Below, piece after piece: positions 28,854-37,801 of a stretch of 64,000 nucleotides of DNA; within the stretch, counting starts at the first letter, position 1; each line of letters opens with the position of its first letter. The position numbers and the translations under genes are program-made. Source of the stretch: Alphaproteobacteria bacterium (GTDB lineage: Bacteria > Pseudomonadota > Alphaproteobacteria > UBA8366 > Aestuariispiraceae); assembly GCA_033344895.1 (NCBI GenBank), contig JAWPMN010000001.1:1-64000 (forward strand), given 5' to 3'. Under the pieces are notes generated by a model that worked only from the letters and a program-made list of their open reading frames with translations, was not told the origin of the DNA and made no database searches.

Positions 28854-29312
28854 TTATTGCGCCCGGGATTCCTGGACGTCCGGCAGCTTGGCCAGCAGGG
28901 CGACCTTCTTGAAGCCGGCGGCACTGATCTTGCCCATTACCTCCATGACGCGTCCGTAGTGGATCGATGCGTCACCGCGCACGAAGATGCGGATATCGGG
29001 ATTGGCGCCGTGGGTCGCAACCAGAGTGGCTACCAGGCGCGCCAGATCCGTCGGTTCCTCATCCAGGAAGACGTCGCCGTCCTTGTTGACGGTGACGATC
29101 AGCGGCTCGTCACTGTCATTCAGGGTCGCCGCCTCGGTTTTCGGCAGATCAACCGGCACACCAACGGAAAGCAGTGGTGCGGTCACCATGAAGACGATCA
29201 GGAGAACCAGCATCACGTCGACAAAGGGCGTGACGTTGATTTCGGAGACCGGGCGATAGCGTTTGCGACGAAGTCCGGGACGGATACCGCCGCTGTCGAG
29301 ATTGGCACCCAT
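28854..29312 (-). CDS. tolR: TolR, ExbD/TolR-family energy-transducing protein
   Basis: A 152-residue inner-membrane protein with one TM helix (about residues 31-52) and a periplasmic domain. The helix starts INVTPFVDVMLVLLIVFMV and Asp32 is the proton-pathway residue of the family. With TolQ it forms the pmf-driven motor that acts on TolA. Typical length. It starts five bases after tolQ stops, and tolA begins 39 bases later. Confidence 0.97.
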   Translation of the reverse strand: MGANLDSGGIRPGLRRKRYRPVSEINVTPFVDVMLVLLIVFMVTAPLLSVGVPVDLPKTEAATLNDSDEPLIVTVNKDGDVFLDEEPTDLARLVATLVATHGANPDIRIFVRGDASIHYGRVMEVMGKISAAGFKKVALLAKLPDVQESRAQ

Positions 29313-29317
29313 TCCGA

Positions 29318-30067
29318 TCAGCTCCGGTCGTCCAGCTGGCGCGAGATGATCGCACCGAACTCACCGGCAAAGCTTTCCAGCCGCCCGGCATAACGCCCCA
29401 GATCGGACGACAGCTTGTTGAAGGCAAGCGTCGCCGGAATGGCCGCAACCAGCCCCAGCGCCGTCGCGAAAAGGGCCTCCGCGATCCCGGGCGCGACCAC
29501 GGCGAGGCTGGTCTGGTTGGTGGCCGCGATGGAGGAAAAGGAGTTCATGATCCCCCAGACCGTTCCGAACAGACCAACGAAGGGCGCCGCCGACCCGACC
29601 GATGCCAGGAAGGGCAGATAGCGTTCCAGCTTATCGATCTCCCGGTTCATGGTTAGCTGCATCACCCGCTCGATGCGTTGCTGCAGGCCGACAGCCGAAC
29701 CGGACGAGACCCGTCCGGCGGAGCGCTCCCATTCGCGCATGGCGGAGGAAAAGACGGAAGACATCGGATCGGCCGGATACTGTCCGATCCGGCCATACAG
29801 TTCCTCCAGCGAGCCGCCCGACCAGAAGGCGTCCTCGAACCGGTTGGCCAGTCGGGCCATGCGGCGAAAACGCAGGCTTTTCTCGAAAATGATTGCCCAG
29901 GTCCAGATCGACGCGAAGATCAGAATCATCATGACGATCTTCACGACGATATCTGCCTGTAGGAACAGCGAGAAGATCGACATCTCATCTCCGCCGACAG
30001 GCAACTGCCCGGCGATAACAGTATCGACGATACCGGTGGCGGCTGTGCCCCCCGTTTGCTCTTCCAT
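29318..30067 (-). CDS. tolQ: TolQ, MotA/TolQ/ExbB proton channel protein
   Basis: A 249-residue protein with three TM helices: about residues 40-62, 155-178 and 190-215. The conserved FVGLFGTVWGIMNSF and PGIAEALFATALGLVAAIPA blocks carry the proton-pathway Thr and Ala/Thr positions. The N terminus is about 30 residues longer than in E. coli, which is usual in alphaproteobacteria. An AAGGG site supports the start at 30067; a shorter start (MSIFSL) is possible. It begins three bases past ybgC. Confidence 0.96.
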   Translation of the reverse strand: MEEQTGGTAATGIVDTVIAGQLPVGGDEMSIFSLFLQADIVVKIVMMILIFASIWTWAIIFEKSLRFRRMARLANRFEDAFWSGGSLEELYGRIGQYPADPMSSVFSSAMREWERSAGRVSSGSAVGLQQRIERVMQLTMNREIDKLERYLPFLASVGSAAPFVGLFGTVWGIMNSFSSIAATNQTSLAVVAPGIAEALFATALGLVAAIPATLAFNKLSSDLGRYAGRLESFAGEFGAIISRQLDDRS

Positions 30068-30070
30068 GAT

Positions 30071-30508
30071 CTACCCTTTTCTTTCCTCTTGGACACCGCA
30101 CAGGCCGACCAGGTCCTGGCGCACATGCGGCGGCAGACGCGACGGGCGGCCCGAAGCGTCTACCACTCCCAAAGTGACGGCCAATTCGCACAAGATCGTG
30201 TCATTTCTAAGGACATGTTGGGCCATTTCGAACTTCGCGCCATGGACCCGTGTGAGCCGGGTCTCGACCCGCAGAAGGTCGTCCAAACGCGCCGGTTTGA
30301 GATAGTCCACCATGCAGCGTCGTACAACGAATCCCAATCCGTGATCCTGCGCCATGGTCCGATGATCATGGCCCAGATCACGCAGGAATTCGGTGCGTCC
30401 GCGTTCCGCGAATTTCAGGTAGTTGGCGTAGTAGACGATGCCGCCGGAATCCGTGTCCTCGTAGTAAACCCGGATATCGGTGGTGTGTACCGGATCGTTA
30501 GCCGCCAT
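30071..30508 (-). CDS. ybgC: YbgC, tol-pal-associated acyl-CoA thioesterase
   Basis: A 145-residue hotdog-fold thioesterase. The 4-hydroxybenzoyl-CoA thioesterase-type active site is [20 protein letters not shown] with the catalytic Asp near residue 18. It hydrolyses short-chain or phospholipid-derived acyl-CoA or acyl-ACP. The start at 30508 has GGGAGCG and overlaps ruvB by 11 bases. Being between ruvB and tolQ is the standard alphaproteobacterial arrangement. Confidence 0.95.
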   Translation of the reverse strand: MAANDPVHTTDIRVYYEDTDSGGIVYYANYLKFAERGRTEFLRDLGHDHRTMAQDHGLGFVVRRCMVDYLKPARLDDLLRVETRLTRVHGAKFEMAQHVLRNDTILCELAVTLGVVDASGRPSRLPPHVRQDLVGLCGVQEERKG

Positions 30509-31568
30509 TGTCGCTCCCGTTCGTCGGTACGTTCTTCTGCAGCAGGTCCAGCTGCGCGGCGGTTGTCGCCGGCATCTCAAGACCGATATAGGCCCAGCCC
30601 TGCCGCGTCAGCATGCGCCCGCGCGGCGTGCGCTGGACGAGGCCCTGCTGGATCAGGAACGGCTCCACGACTTCTTCCAGGACATCCCGTTCGTTCCCCA
30701 GCGCGGCGGCCAGTGTCTCCGCGCCGACCGGTCCGCCGCCATAGTTTTCCGCGATATTGCCAAGGTAGCGCCGGTCCATGGCATCCAGCCCCCGCGCATC
30801 AACGTCCAGACGCAGCAAGGCACGGTCGGCCGCACCGGCATCGATCGCGCCCTCTCCCGCGACGGCGGCGAAATCGCGGACCCGACGCAGAAGCCGGTTG
30901 GCGACGCGAGGCGTTCCCCGGCTGCGGCGCGCCACTTCCCGCGCCCCGTCACCGGTCATTTCCATGGACAGAACCCGGGCAGCCCGTCGGACGATCTCGG
31001 TCAGTTCGTCCTCGGTATAGAAATTCATGTGCAGCGGGATGCCAAAGCGTTCGCGCAACGGCGTCGTGATCAGGCCGGCCCGCGTCGTCGCCGCCACAAG
31101 CGTAAAGGGCGGCAGGTCGATCCGCACAGACCGCGCAGCCGGCCCTTCCCCGATGATCAGGTCGAGCTGAAAGTCTTCCATCGCCGGGTAGAGAATTTCC
31201 TCCACGGCCGGGGACAGCCGATGAATTTCATCGATGAAGAGGACATCGCGCGGCTGCAGGTTGGTCAGCAGCGCCGCGAGGTCCCCCGCCTTCGCGATGA
31301 CCGGGCCGGACGTTGCGCGGAAACCGACCCCCAATTCCCGGCTGACGATCTGCGCCAGGGTGGTCTTGCCCAGGCCGGGCGGTCCGTAGAACAGCACATG
31401 ATCCATCGCCTCGCCGCGTCCGCGCGCCGCATCCACGAAGATCTTCAGGTTCTCCTTGACCGCGCCCTGGCCGACGAACTCGTCGAGCGTCAGCGGCCGG
31501 ACCGTGCTGTCGCGCTGATCTTCCTCCGCCGCCTGCGGGCTGACCATGCGGTCACCGCCATCGCTCAT
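30498..31568 (-). CDS. ruvB: Holliday junction branch migration DNA helicase RuvB
   Basis: A 356-residue AAA+ motor that drives branch migration with RuvA. Walker A is [10 protein letters not shown] (residues 61-70), Walker [11 protein letters not shown], sensor 1 LVAATTRAG, arginine finger RERFG, and the winged-helix end [17 protein letters not shown]. Full length. Its ATG overlaps the ruvA stop (ATGA) and its end overlaps ybgC. Confidence 0.98.
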   Translation of the reverse strand: MSDGGDRMVSPQAAEEDQRDSTVRPLTLDEFVGQGAVKENLKIFVDAARGRGEAMDHVLFYGPPGLGKTTLAQIVSRELGVGFRATSGPVIAKAGDLAALLTNLQPRDVLFIDEIHRLSPAVEEILYPAMEDFQLDLIIGEGPAARSVRIDLPPFTLVAATTRAGLITTPLRERFGIPLHMNFYTEDELTEIVRRAARVLSMEMTGDGAREVARRSRGTPRVANRLLRRVRDFAAVAGEGAIDAGAADRALLRLDVDARGLDAMDRRYLGNIAENYGGGPVGAETLAAALGNERDVLEEVVEPFLIQQGLVQRTPRGRMLTRQGWAYIGLEMPATTAAQLDLLQKNVPTNGSDNGG

Positions 31569-32179
31569 CGGCTAAGCTCCTTCAGCGCGCCCCGGATCAG
31601 GGCCGACACATCGCCGCCGCCGTCCCGCGACGCCTTGGCAACGGCCGTGAACGCCTCGCTGCGGCCATAGCCGAGATTGATCAGCGCGGAAACCGCATCT
31701 TCCGAGGCCCCGGCATCGACCAGCGCGGAAGCACCAGACGGCGCGCCGCCGGCGGTCGCGGCCGGTCCCAGGGCCATGCCACCAACCTTGTCCTTCAGTT
31801 CGGAAACAATTCGCTGCGCCAGTTTCGGCCCGACTCCATTGGCCCGTGCCACGGCGGCCTTGTCCTGGGCCGCCACGGCCTGAACCAGCGCCTCCGGCGT
31901 CAACACGGACAGGATCGCAAGCGCGACCCGCGCGCCGACTCCCTGAACCGTGGTCAGCAGGCGAAACCAGTCGCGCTCCCCCCGGTCCAGGAAACCGTAC
32001 AGATTGATATGATCCTCACGAACATGGGTCTCGATCTCCAGGCGGATCGCCTCCCCCCGGCCCGGCAGCAGACCAAGGGTCCGCGTCGAGCAGTGCACGA
32101 GATAGCCGACCCCGCCGACATCGATGATCAGCGTATCATCGTCGACATCGTCCAGAATGCCCTTCAAGCGCGCGAACAT
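31565..32179 (-). CDS. ruvA: Holliday junction branch migration protein RuvA
   Basis: A 204-residue protein that binds four-way junctions as a tetramer and recruits RuvB. The OB-fold N-terminal domain begins [20 protein letters not shown]. Helix-hairpin-helix motifs appear as [17 protein letters not shown] and [15 protein letters not shown], and the C-terminal RuvB-binding domain as [20 protein letters not shown]. Start at 32179 has AAGGGGCAGG; the longer open frame overlaps ruvC and is not supported. Confidence 0.97.
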   Translation of the reverse strand: MFARLKGILDDVDDDTLIIDVGGVGYLVHCSTRTLGLLPGRGEAIRLEIETHVREDHINLYGFLDRGERDWFRLLTTVQGVGARVALAILSVLTPEALVQAVAAQDKAAVARANGVGPKLAQRIVSELKDKVGGMALGPAATAGGAPSGASALVDAGASEDAVSALINLGYGRSEAFTAVAKASRDGGGDVSALIRGALKELSR

Positions 32180-32189
32180 GTCCTGCCCC

Positions 32190-32693
32190 TTATCGCGTGC
32201 CGACACCGGCGGCCCAGCGCCGGTCGGTATCTGCATGATGGCCATGACAGATCGCAACGGCCAGGGCATCGGCCGCATCCTCGGTATCGGGATTGCACCC
32301 CGGCAGCAGCGTTCGCACCATGATCCCGATCTGGTCCTTCGTCGCGCCGCCGGTTCCGACGACGGCCTGTTTCACCGACTTTGCCGCATATTCCGAAACG
32401 GCCAGCCCGAACAGGGCCGGAACCAGCAGAACCACGCCGCGGGCATGGCCCAGCTTCAATGTGGTGCCCGGATTTTTGTTCAGAAAGGTTTCCTCGACAC
32501 CGGCTTCATCCGGCTGCCATTCGCGGATGACGTCGCAAACGCCATCGTGCAGGGCTTTCAGGCGATCCGCCATGGGTTCGTTGCCGGGCGGGTGCACCGT
32601 CCCGCAGGCAACAAACCTCAGATGGCCGTCGCGGCTATCCACGACACCCCAGCCGGTATGCCTGAGACCCGGATCGAGACCGAGAATGCGCAT
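32190..32693 (-). CDS. ruvC: Crossover junction endodeoxyribonuclease RuvC
   Basis: A 167-residue Holliday-junction resolvase of the RNase H fold. The catalytic acidic residues are visible: Asp7 in RILGLDPGLRHTGWG, Glu in AGVEETFLNKNPGT, and the DTEDAADALAVAICH pair near the C terminus. The ATG at 32693 is chosen because it gives the normal N terminus; an in-frame TTG at 32714 would add seven residues. It lies 10 bases before ruvA. Confidence 0.97.
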   Translation of the reverse strand: MRILGLDPGLRHTGWGVVDSRDGHLRFVACGTVHPPGNEPMADRLKALHDGVCDVIREWQPDEAGVEETFLNKNPGTTLKLGHARGVVLLVPALFGLAVSEYAAKSVKQAVVGTGGATKDQIGIMVRTLLPGCNPDTEDAADALAVAICHGHHADTDRRWAAGVGTR

Positions 32694-32753
32694 TTCTCTT
32701 ACCAAACTCCCCAAACCGGTCGAACCGCCGGCCGGGGCTTGTTGCGCCTCGGC

Positions 32754-33506
32754 CTAGCCGTTCGCGATCTTTTCCATCACCTCGTCGGAGATGTCATAGT
32801 TCGCGTAGACGTTCTGAACGTCGTCATTGTCGTCCAGATTGTCGAGCAGACGTAGCAGCGATTCCGCCGCATCGCCATCGACAGGTGTCAGATTCTGCGG
32901 TTTCCACACTAGCTTCGATTCGTCCGGTTCGCCGAACCGTTCTTCCAGCGCCTGGGAAACCTCGTTCAGATCTTCCGCCGCACAGATGATTTCATGGGAT
33001 TCCTCGCTGCTGCTGACGTCTTCGGCACCGGCCTCCAGTGCCGCTTCGAAGACGGTCTCGGCGTCTCCCGCATCGCCTTTCAGGACGATCTGGCCGACAC
33101 GGTCGAACATGAAGGAGACGGAACCCGTCTCGCCCATATTGCCGCCACCCTTGTTGAAGATGGATCGGATATCCGCCGCGGAGCGGTTCCGGTTATCGGT
33201 CAGGACATCGACGATGATCGCAACGCCCGCCGGGCCGTAACCCTCATAGCGGATTTCTTCGTAATCCGTACCTTCGCCACCACCGGCGCCCTTCTGGATC
33301 GCGCGTTCGATGTTGTCCTTCGGCATCGACTGGGCGCGGGCGGTCTGGATCGCCAGACGCAGGCGCGCATTCGAATCCGGATCGCCGCCGCCCATCTTGG
33401 CCGCGACCATGATTTCCTTGCCCAGTTTCGCAAAGAGCTGCGCGCGCTTCTTATCCTGCGCGCCCTTGCGGTGCATGATGTTCTTGAATTTCGAGTGGCC
33501 GGCCAT
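32754..33506 (-). CDS. YebC/PmpR family transcriptional or translational regulator
   Basis: A 250-residue protein of the YebC/TACO1 family, opening [20 protein letters not shown] with the family block [19 protein letters not shown] and [18 protein letters not shown]. Members act as DNA-binding regulators. Recent work also links them to translation of proline-rich stretches, which is notable beside a polyproline TolA. It opens the ruvCAB-tol run, 60 bases before ruvC. The start at 33506 has GGTGAGAG. The precise paralogue group was not resolved. Confidence 0.95.
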   Translation of the reverse strand: MAGHSKFKNIMHRKGAQDKKRAQLFAKLGKEIMVAAKMGGGDPDSNARLRLAIQTARAQSMPKDNIERAIQKGAGGGEGTDYEEIRYEGYGPAGVAIIVDVLTDNRNRSAADIRSIFNKGGGNMGETGSVSFMFDRVGQIVLKGDAGDAETVFEAALEAGAEDVSSSEESHEIICAAEDLNEVSQALEERFGEPDESKLVWKPQNLTPVDGDAAESLLRLLDNLDDNDDVQNVYANYDISDEVMEKIANG

Positions 33507-33845
33507 GCTCTCACCATACGGAAACCCGATCCCGCGCATGTGCCGCGGACCGGAGGGTTGATTTCTCGTGCCGAAACGATCCGGGGCCGTGCGGCGCCCC
33601 GGCGGCCGGGTCAGGCTTCTCCACTCCTCGCAAGGGGAACCGATCCGGCAATTGGCGAAGCAGTGATTATGCCTTTGCCGGGATATTTGCAACTTTCGCA
33701 TCGAGGAATTGAAGTTGCATGGTTTGTCCCAAGCTTTGACAATGCCGCCTCAACCTATGGGAAAGAAAGCCTCCGGTTCACCCAGCCTTTGCAGCCTGCA
33801 ATGCGAAGTACGCCGGGTTTAGAGGCCATCAGAAATAGGCAGCTA
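33507..33845. other. Divergent intergenic region between yebC and a receiver gene
   Basis: About 340 bases with no supported gene. A CATAAT box for yebC lies at 33671-33666 on the minus strand with a poor minus-35. A TTGACA occurs at 33736-33741 on the plus strand without a good minus-10 at normal spacing. The right half is noticeably less GC-rich, as expected for divergent promoters. Confidence 0.45.
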
Positions 33846-34328
33846 ATGACTCTGACTTTCGAGCGCCTCAATGTCATGATTGTCGACGACAATCCGCATA
33901 TGAGGTTTCTCATTCGTGGAATTCTGCAGGGGTTCGGGGTCAAGAACACCCTGGAATGCATGGACGGTTCCGACGCCATAGCGGAACTGCAGCACTGGCA
34001 GGCCGACGTTGTTTTCGTCGACTGGATGATGGAACCGATGGACGGCCTGGATTTCACGCGTCAGGTCAGAAGCCAGGAAGACAGCCCCAATCGCTTCGTG
34101 CCAATCGTCATGCTGACCGGGCATACCGAGCGCCACCGGATTGTCGAGGCCAGGGATGCCGGCGTGACCGAATTTCTGGCCAAACCCGTCACGGCGAATG
34201 GTCTCTACTCACGACTGCGCAGCATCGTCGAGAACCCCCGGAAATTCGTCTCGACCGGAACATTCACCGGACCGGACCGGCGGCGCCAGGTTCAAGGCCT
34301 GGAAGGGGAAGATCGCCGCAAGAAATGA
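33846..34328 (+). CDS. Stand-alone response regulator (receiver domain, CheY-like)
   Basis: A 160-residue protein with one receiver domain (residues 8-128). The acidic pair is Asp14-Asp15 in MIVDDNPHMR, the phosphoacceptor Asp59 in VVFVDWMMEPMDG, the switch Thr in VMLTGHTE, and Lys113 in FLAKPVTANG. There is no output domain. The tail ends GPDRRRQVQGLEGEDRRKK, a basic terminus often seen in Rhodospirillales receivers. Start at 33846 fits the receiver boundary; the frame runs far upstream as a shadow of yebC. Two HPt genes follow on the same strand, so it probably takes phosphate from an HPt or hands it on. Confidence 0.88.
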   Translation: MTLTFERLNVMIVDDNPHMRFLIRGILQGFGVKNTLECMDGSDAIAELQHWQADVVFVDWMMEPMDGLDFTRQVRSQEDSPNRFVPIVMLTGHTERHRIVEARDAGVTEFLAKPVTANGLYSRLRSIVENPRKFVSTGTFTGPDRRRQVQGLEGEDRRKK

Positions 34329-34450
34329 CTTCCATGCCTTCGCCGGTTCGTTTGGGGCGTCTCCGCGGTGTCGGTACAACCCCGGCGACAAGGCCGCCCG
34401 TTCCATGTTAAGGTCCTGTATGGATTGACAACCCAACCCCATGGGCCGTG

Positions 34451-34963
34451 ATGCAAGACAATGATGGAAATGCCGGTGACAACGCCGGCGTGCAGTTCTT
34501 TACCCCTCCGAATACCGTTCGTGAAAAAGTGACCGGCAGCGGCGGGCCGACCAAGGAAATGCTGGCGAAGGCGGATGCCGCGATCAGCAAGATGACCGAG
34601 GATTACCCGAAATGGGCGATCCAGGATGTCGACAGGTTGAGGGAACTGGTTGATTCCGAAGCAAATGACGGAAAGCGCGACGAGACGCGCCTGCAGGAAG
34701 CCTACAAGCTTTCCCATGACATGCGCGGCCAGGGCGGCAGTTTCGGCTATCCGATGATCACCGGGGTCGCCGGTTCGTTCTGCAGCTTCGTGAACTCGCT
34801 GGACACCCTCGACGACAAGGCTGTGGCCATATTGCAGGCCCATGTGAAAGCCATGCGGGCAGTGCTGCTGAACAAGATTTCCGGCGATGGCGGTCCGATC
34901 GGTGCGAAGATTCTCGACGGGCTGCAAAAGGCCGTCTCCAAATACGATAGAAAAGACGACTAA
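34451..34963 (+). CDS. HPt-domain phosphotransfer protein (first of a pair)
   Basis: A 170-residue protein with an HPt-like four-helix core. The phosphorylatable histidine is His89 in YKLSHDMRGQGGSFGYP. A conserved N-terminal block, GGPTKEMLAKADAAISKMTE, is shared with the next gene. No kinase or receiver is fused. The ATG at 34451 is used because it lines up residue for residue (VTGxGGP at 27-33) with the paralogue at 35182. The ribosome site is weak. It likely relays phosphate between a hybrid kinase elsewhere and the receiver protein upstream. Confidence 0.8.
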   Translation: MQDNDGNAGDNAGVQFFTPPNTVREKVTGSGGPTKEMLAKADAAISKMTEDYPKWAIQDVDRLRELVDSEANDGKRDETRLQEAYKLSHDMRGQGGSFGYPMITGVAGSFCSFVNSLDTLDDKAVAILQAHVKAMRAVLLNKISGDGGPIGAKILDGLQKAVSKYDRKDD

Positions 34964-35181
34964 AACACGCCTACCACGACATGCGCCGGTTAATGGTCGG
35001 CCCTTCGTTATTTCTGAACCGGATTAACACTAAATCAATCTTCTTGCGGCAAGTTGGCAACCCTATCGTTGCGGGCGGGTTGGATTTATCATGACTGTGT
35101 CGGGTACGCCCTTGTGCCTCCGTGATCGCCGCAACGGTCATCTATCGGCCGCATTGCGCGATGCGAACGTCGGTTACCGAA

Positions 35182-35697
35182 ATGAAAAATGACCACACGG
35201 CGAATAGTGAAATGAATTCCATGCAAAACTCTGTCCTGAGAGACCTCCGCCCGATGGGTGTGACGGGTCGCGGCGGCCCTACGCCCGAAATGCTGGCCAA
35301 GGCAAACGCGGCCATCGACGAGATGACAAGGGAATTCCCGGACTGGGCGATCAAGGATGTCGACACCCTGGATGCCGTACTGGCATGCGATATCGAAGAA
35401 TTTCGCGACGGCAACCGCTTGAAGGACGCCTACAAGCTGGCGCATGACATGCGTGGTCAGGGCGGCAGTTTCGGCTATCCGGTGATAACGACCGTCGCTG
35501 GATCCTTCTGCAAATTCGTCAACACCCTGGAAGACCTGGATCAAGCCGCCCTGGACATCTTACGTGCCCATTCGAAGGCACTGCGAACCATCCTTCAGAA
35601 CAAGTTTGCCGGTGATGGCGGTCCGGTCGGCGCCAAGATCCAGGACGGGCTGGATCGTGCGATTGCGCGCCATGTTGGCGGCCGGACCGAAGACTGA
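35182..35697 (+). CDS. HPt-domain phosphotransfer protein (second of a pair)
   Basis: A 171-residue paralogue of the preceding gene. His88 lies in YKLAHDMRGQGGSFGYP, and the GGPTPEMLAKANAAIDEMTR, WAIKDVDTL and GDGGPVGAKIQDGLDRAI blocks are shared. The N and middle parts differ more than the HPt core. The start is ambiguous (35161, 35182, 35212 and 35221 are in frame). 35182 is chosen because it reproduces the N-terminal length of the paralogue. It lies 218 bases after the first gene, so it may have its own promoter. A convergent ymdB-like gene ends 25 bases away. Confidence 0.78.
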   Translation: MKNDHTANSEMNSMQNSVLRDLRPMGVTGRGGPTPEMLAKANAAIDEMTREFPDWAIKDVDTLDAVLACDIEEFRDGNRLKDAYKLAHDMRGQGGSFGYPVITTVAGSFCKFVNTLEDLDQAALDILRAHSKALRTILQNKFAGDGGPVGAKIQDGLDRAIARHVGGRTED

Positions 35698-35721
35698 CCC
35701 GCTGAGCCCCCTGCGAACCGA

Positions 35722-36537
35722 CTAGACAGGCCAGGCGGGGGCCAACCTTCCCCCAACGCGGATCGGCAAGATCTTTGCGGCGAGGCCGGTCCTGGGGTCT
35801 GTTTCCACGACCGTGCCGCACAGCGTCGCATCGCCTTCGGCAGGCTGCATTCTCGGCTTCGGCAACTGGTTCAGGAATCTTCCCAGGGAAGCTTCTTTCT
35901 GCATACCGATGACACTGTCGTAATCGCCACACATACCGGCATCGGTCTGATAGCCTGTGCCGTTTTCCAGGATATGCGCATCCCCGGTCGGAACATGGGT
36001 GTGCGTCCCGACGACGAGGCTGGCACGGCCGTCGCAGTAATGGCCGATCCCGTACTTTTCCGACGTCGCTTCGCCATGCATGTCGACAAGAACGAAATCG
36101 AACCCGTTCTCGCCCGGCGCGCCCTCGGGCAGGGCGCTCTCAAGCGTGTCGAACGGATTGTCGAGCAATTCCATGAAGAGGCGGCACATCACGTTGATGA
36201 CCAGCACTCTTTCCCCGCCTGCGGTCTCGAACAGTCCGACGCCACGCCCCGGTGTCCCTTTCGGGAAATTTGCCGGTCGCAGGAGCCGCGGTTCGTCATC
36301 GATGTAGGACAGGATTTCCGCACGGTCCCAGGAATGGTTGCCACCGGTGATCACGTCGATACCGGCATCGAACAGTTCCTCGCAATTCTTCGGGGATATT
36401 CCGAAGCCATGGGTCGCGTTCTCTCCGTTCGCAACGACGAAATCGAGACCCAGTTGCTTTCTCAGTCGCGGCACTTCCTCGATCACGGCGTCCCGACCGG
36501 ACCGTCCCACAATATCGCCCAGGAACATGACTTTCAC
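35722..36537 (-). CDS. TIGR00282/YmdB-family metallophosphoesterase
   Basis: A 271-residue calcineurin-like phosphoesterase. The metal ligands are seen in MFLGDIVGRSGRD, VANGENATHGFG, GGNHSWDR, VDMHGEATSEK and VVGTHTHVPTGDA. Bacillus YmdB and Deinococcus homologues hydrolyse 2',3'-cyclic nucleotides or cAMP. The start is a GTG at 36537 with an AAGGGTAG site, giving the family N terminus KVMFLGDIVG; no ATG upstream in frame is as good. It begins four bases after the 5-formyl-THF cyclo-ligase stop, an arrangement found in many alphaproteobacteria. Confidence 0.92.
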   Translation of the reverse strand: MKVMFLGDIVGRSGRDAVIEEVPRLRKQLGLDFVVANGENATHGFGISPKNCEELFDAGIDVITGGNHSWDRAEILSYIDDEPRLLRPANFPKGTPGRGVGLFETAGGERVLVINVMCRLFMELLDNPFDTLESALPEGAPGENGFDFVLVDMHGEATSEKYGIGHYCDGRASLVVGTHTHVPTGDAHILENGTGYQTDAGMCGDYDSVIGMQKEASLGRFLNQLPKPRMQPAEGDATLCGTVVETDPRTGLAAKILPIRVGGRLAPAWPV

Positions 36538-36541
36538 GGAA

Positions 36542-37153
36542 CTACCCTTTCTGCACCGGTCGGAAGGCGCCGGTTTCGGTAACAATCCAGTCCAAGGGCT
36601 GATCATAGACGCCGCGCGGCACCAGTTCGACCTGCTGACCGGCAAAAGCCATGCCCACCGCCGTCACCGACTTTGTTCTGCGCAATGCTTCCAGGCTGCG
36701 GTCATAGAATCCACCGCCATATCCCAGCCGGTAGCCGGCGCGATCGAATGCCAGCAACGGCACGATCAGGATGTCAGGGTCCACAGCCACGGCACTTTCC
36801 GCCGGCGCCCGGGTCCCGAAGGCTTCCTCAATCAGAGGGTCGCCGGGGGTCCAGAGGCGAAAGACCAGGGGCTGCGCTGGTGCAACGACACAGGGCAGGC
36901 AGATGGCGCAGCCGGCCGCCCGCGCGGCTTCGAGGGCCGGCAGCACGTTGAGTTCGCTTCCGATCGGCAGGAAGCCTGAAACGATACGGCCCTCAGCGGG
37001 CTTCAGGGCCTGCATGAAGTGATCGGCGACCGCCCGGGCCGCATCGGGGCCAGCGTCCTGCTTTGCCGCGCTGCGCGCCCTGGATGCGGCTTTCCGGGCC
37101 GCCACCTTGATCTGCGCAAGGTCGCTGGAATCGTTCTTCGCGGTCTCGGTCAT
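36542..37153 (-). CDS. 5-formyltetrahydrofolate cyclo-ligase
   Basis: A 203-residue enzyme that converts 5-formyl-THF to 5,10-methenyl-THF with ATP, the product of the gene named ygfA/fau in E. coli. The hallmark LGYGGGFYDRSL loop is at residues 143-154, and FLPIGSELNV and LIVPLLAFD fit the fold. It lies directly downstream of the candidate 6S RNA, the same order (zapA-ssrS-ygfA) as in many proteobacteria, where processing of a joint transcript is known. Confidence 0.94.
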   Translation of the reverse strand: MTETAKNDSSDLAQIKVAARKAASRARSAAKQDAGPDAARAVADHFMQALKPAEGRIVSGFLPIGSELNVLPALEAARAAGCAICLPCVVAPAQPLVFRLWTPGDPLIEEAFGTRAPAESAVAVDPDILIVPLLAFDRAGYRLGYGGGFYDRSLEALRRTKSVTAVGMAFAGQQVELVPRGVYDQPLDWIVTETGAFRPVQKG

Positions 37154-37157
37154 GGCT

Positions 37158-37326
37158 CCGCCACTGTCGTCGGCCGACCGCGGGGCCCCGGGCGGCAGGT
37201 GTCACTGGAACGTTCGGGCGGGCGCGGCCGCATCCGCCGTGGCCTCTTCTCTTATCCTCTGGAGCCTACAATAGTAGGTGGGCGCCGCGGTATCGGGGCC
37301 TGGGCCCCGACAGAGACAGCTCCCAA
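37158..37326 (-). ncRNA. ssrS: Candidate 6S RNA
   Basis: This 240-base gap between zapA and the 5-formyl-THF cyclo-ligase gene is the usual 6S site. The minus strand has a TATACT box at 37338-37333 predicting a start near 37326. The 5' part CTGTC-TCT-GTCGG (37319-37307) pairs with CCGACGACAG (37173-37164), and CGGGGCCC with GGGCCCCG farther in. This gives a long, interrupted closing stem and an RNA of about 165 bases, the 6S size. The middle has a less paired region with a small CCTAC-TATT-GTAGG hairpin. Location and shape support the call; I did not verify family sequence consensus. Confidence 0.6.
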
Positions 37327-37332
37327 GAGGAG

Positions 37333-37338
37333 AGTATA
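37333..37338 (-). promoter_or_regulatory. Minus-10 box of the candidate 6S RNA
   Basis: TATACT on the minus strand, matching five of six consensus bases. The region 17-18 bases upstream (GTGAAG or TGAAGC) is a weak minus-35. It lies 55 bases past the zapA stop. Confidence 0.5.
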
Positions 37339-37393
37339 GCCCCCGGGACAAGTTTGGCTTCACGCACGGCGCAGCACGCGCCCGTGCCCTTAA

Positions 37394-37795
37394 TTAGGCA
37401 TCTTGCAGCGATGCAGCAATAGAGGAGATTCGATCCGTGGCCGCCGCGAGCTGCGCTTCCAGCTCCTCCACGCGACGTTCCGCAGCCGCGGCGCGGGTTT
37501 CCGCCTCCGCCGCGCGGGCCTCGGCGGCCTCCGCACGGCTGTTATCCGCATCGGACGCCGAAGGAGAATTGGACGCAGGTTGCTGCAGTTCAGCGGCAAG
37601 ATCGCTCATCCGGTCGACGAGAGACAGCCCGGTGATGACCAGAAGGCGGGTATCGCCGACCTGTCCGATTGCGGAGGCAAGGTCGCTCACCTCCGCATCC
37701 AGGGCCGCGGCCAGTTCCTGCAGTCGCGGCTCCTGACCATCCTCACAGGCAACGGTATAGGGTCGACCGTTGATCGAAATGGAAACCTGTGCCAT
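37394..37795 (-). CDS. zapA: Cell division protein ZapA
   Basis: A 133-residue protein that binds and bundles FtsZ. The N-terminal ZapA domain is MAQVSISINGRPYTVACEDG with RLQELAAALDAEVSDL, and the coiled-coil tail is very rich in Ala/Glu (residues 80-125), longer than in E. coli. It follows the DUF4164 gene after six bases and precedes the candidate 6S RNA. Confidence 0.94.
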   Translation of the reverse strand: MAQVSISINGRPYTVACEDGQEPRLQELAAALDAEVSDLASAIGQVGDTRLLVITGLSLVDRMSDLAAELQQPASNSPSASDADNSRAEAAEARAAEAETRAAAAERRVEELEAQLAAATDRISSIAASLQDA

Positions 37796-37801
37796 CGCCC
37801 G

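Noticed and set aside
35054-35072. Sigma-54-like TGGCAA...TTGC before the second HPt gene
   Set aside because: GG and GC are 15 bases apart, three too many for a -24/-12 promoter.
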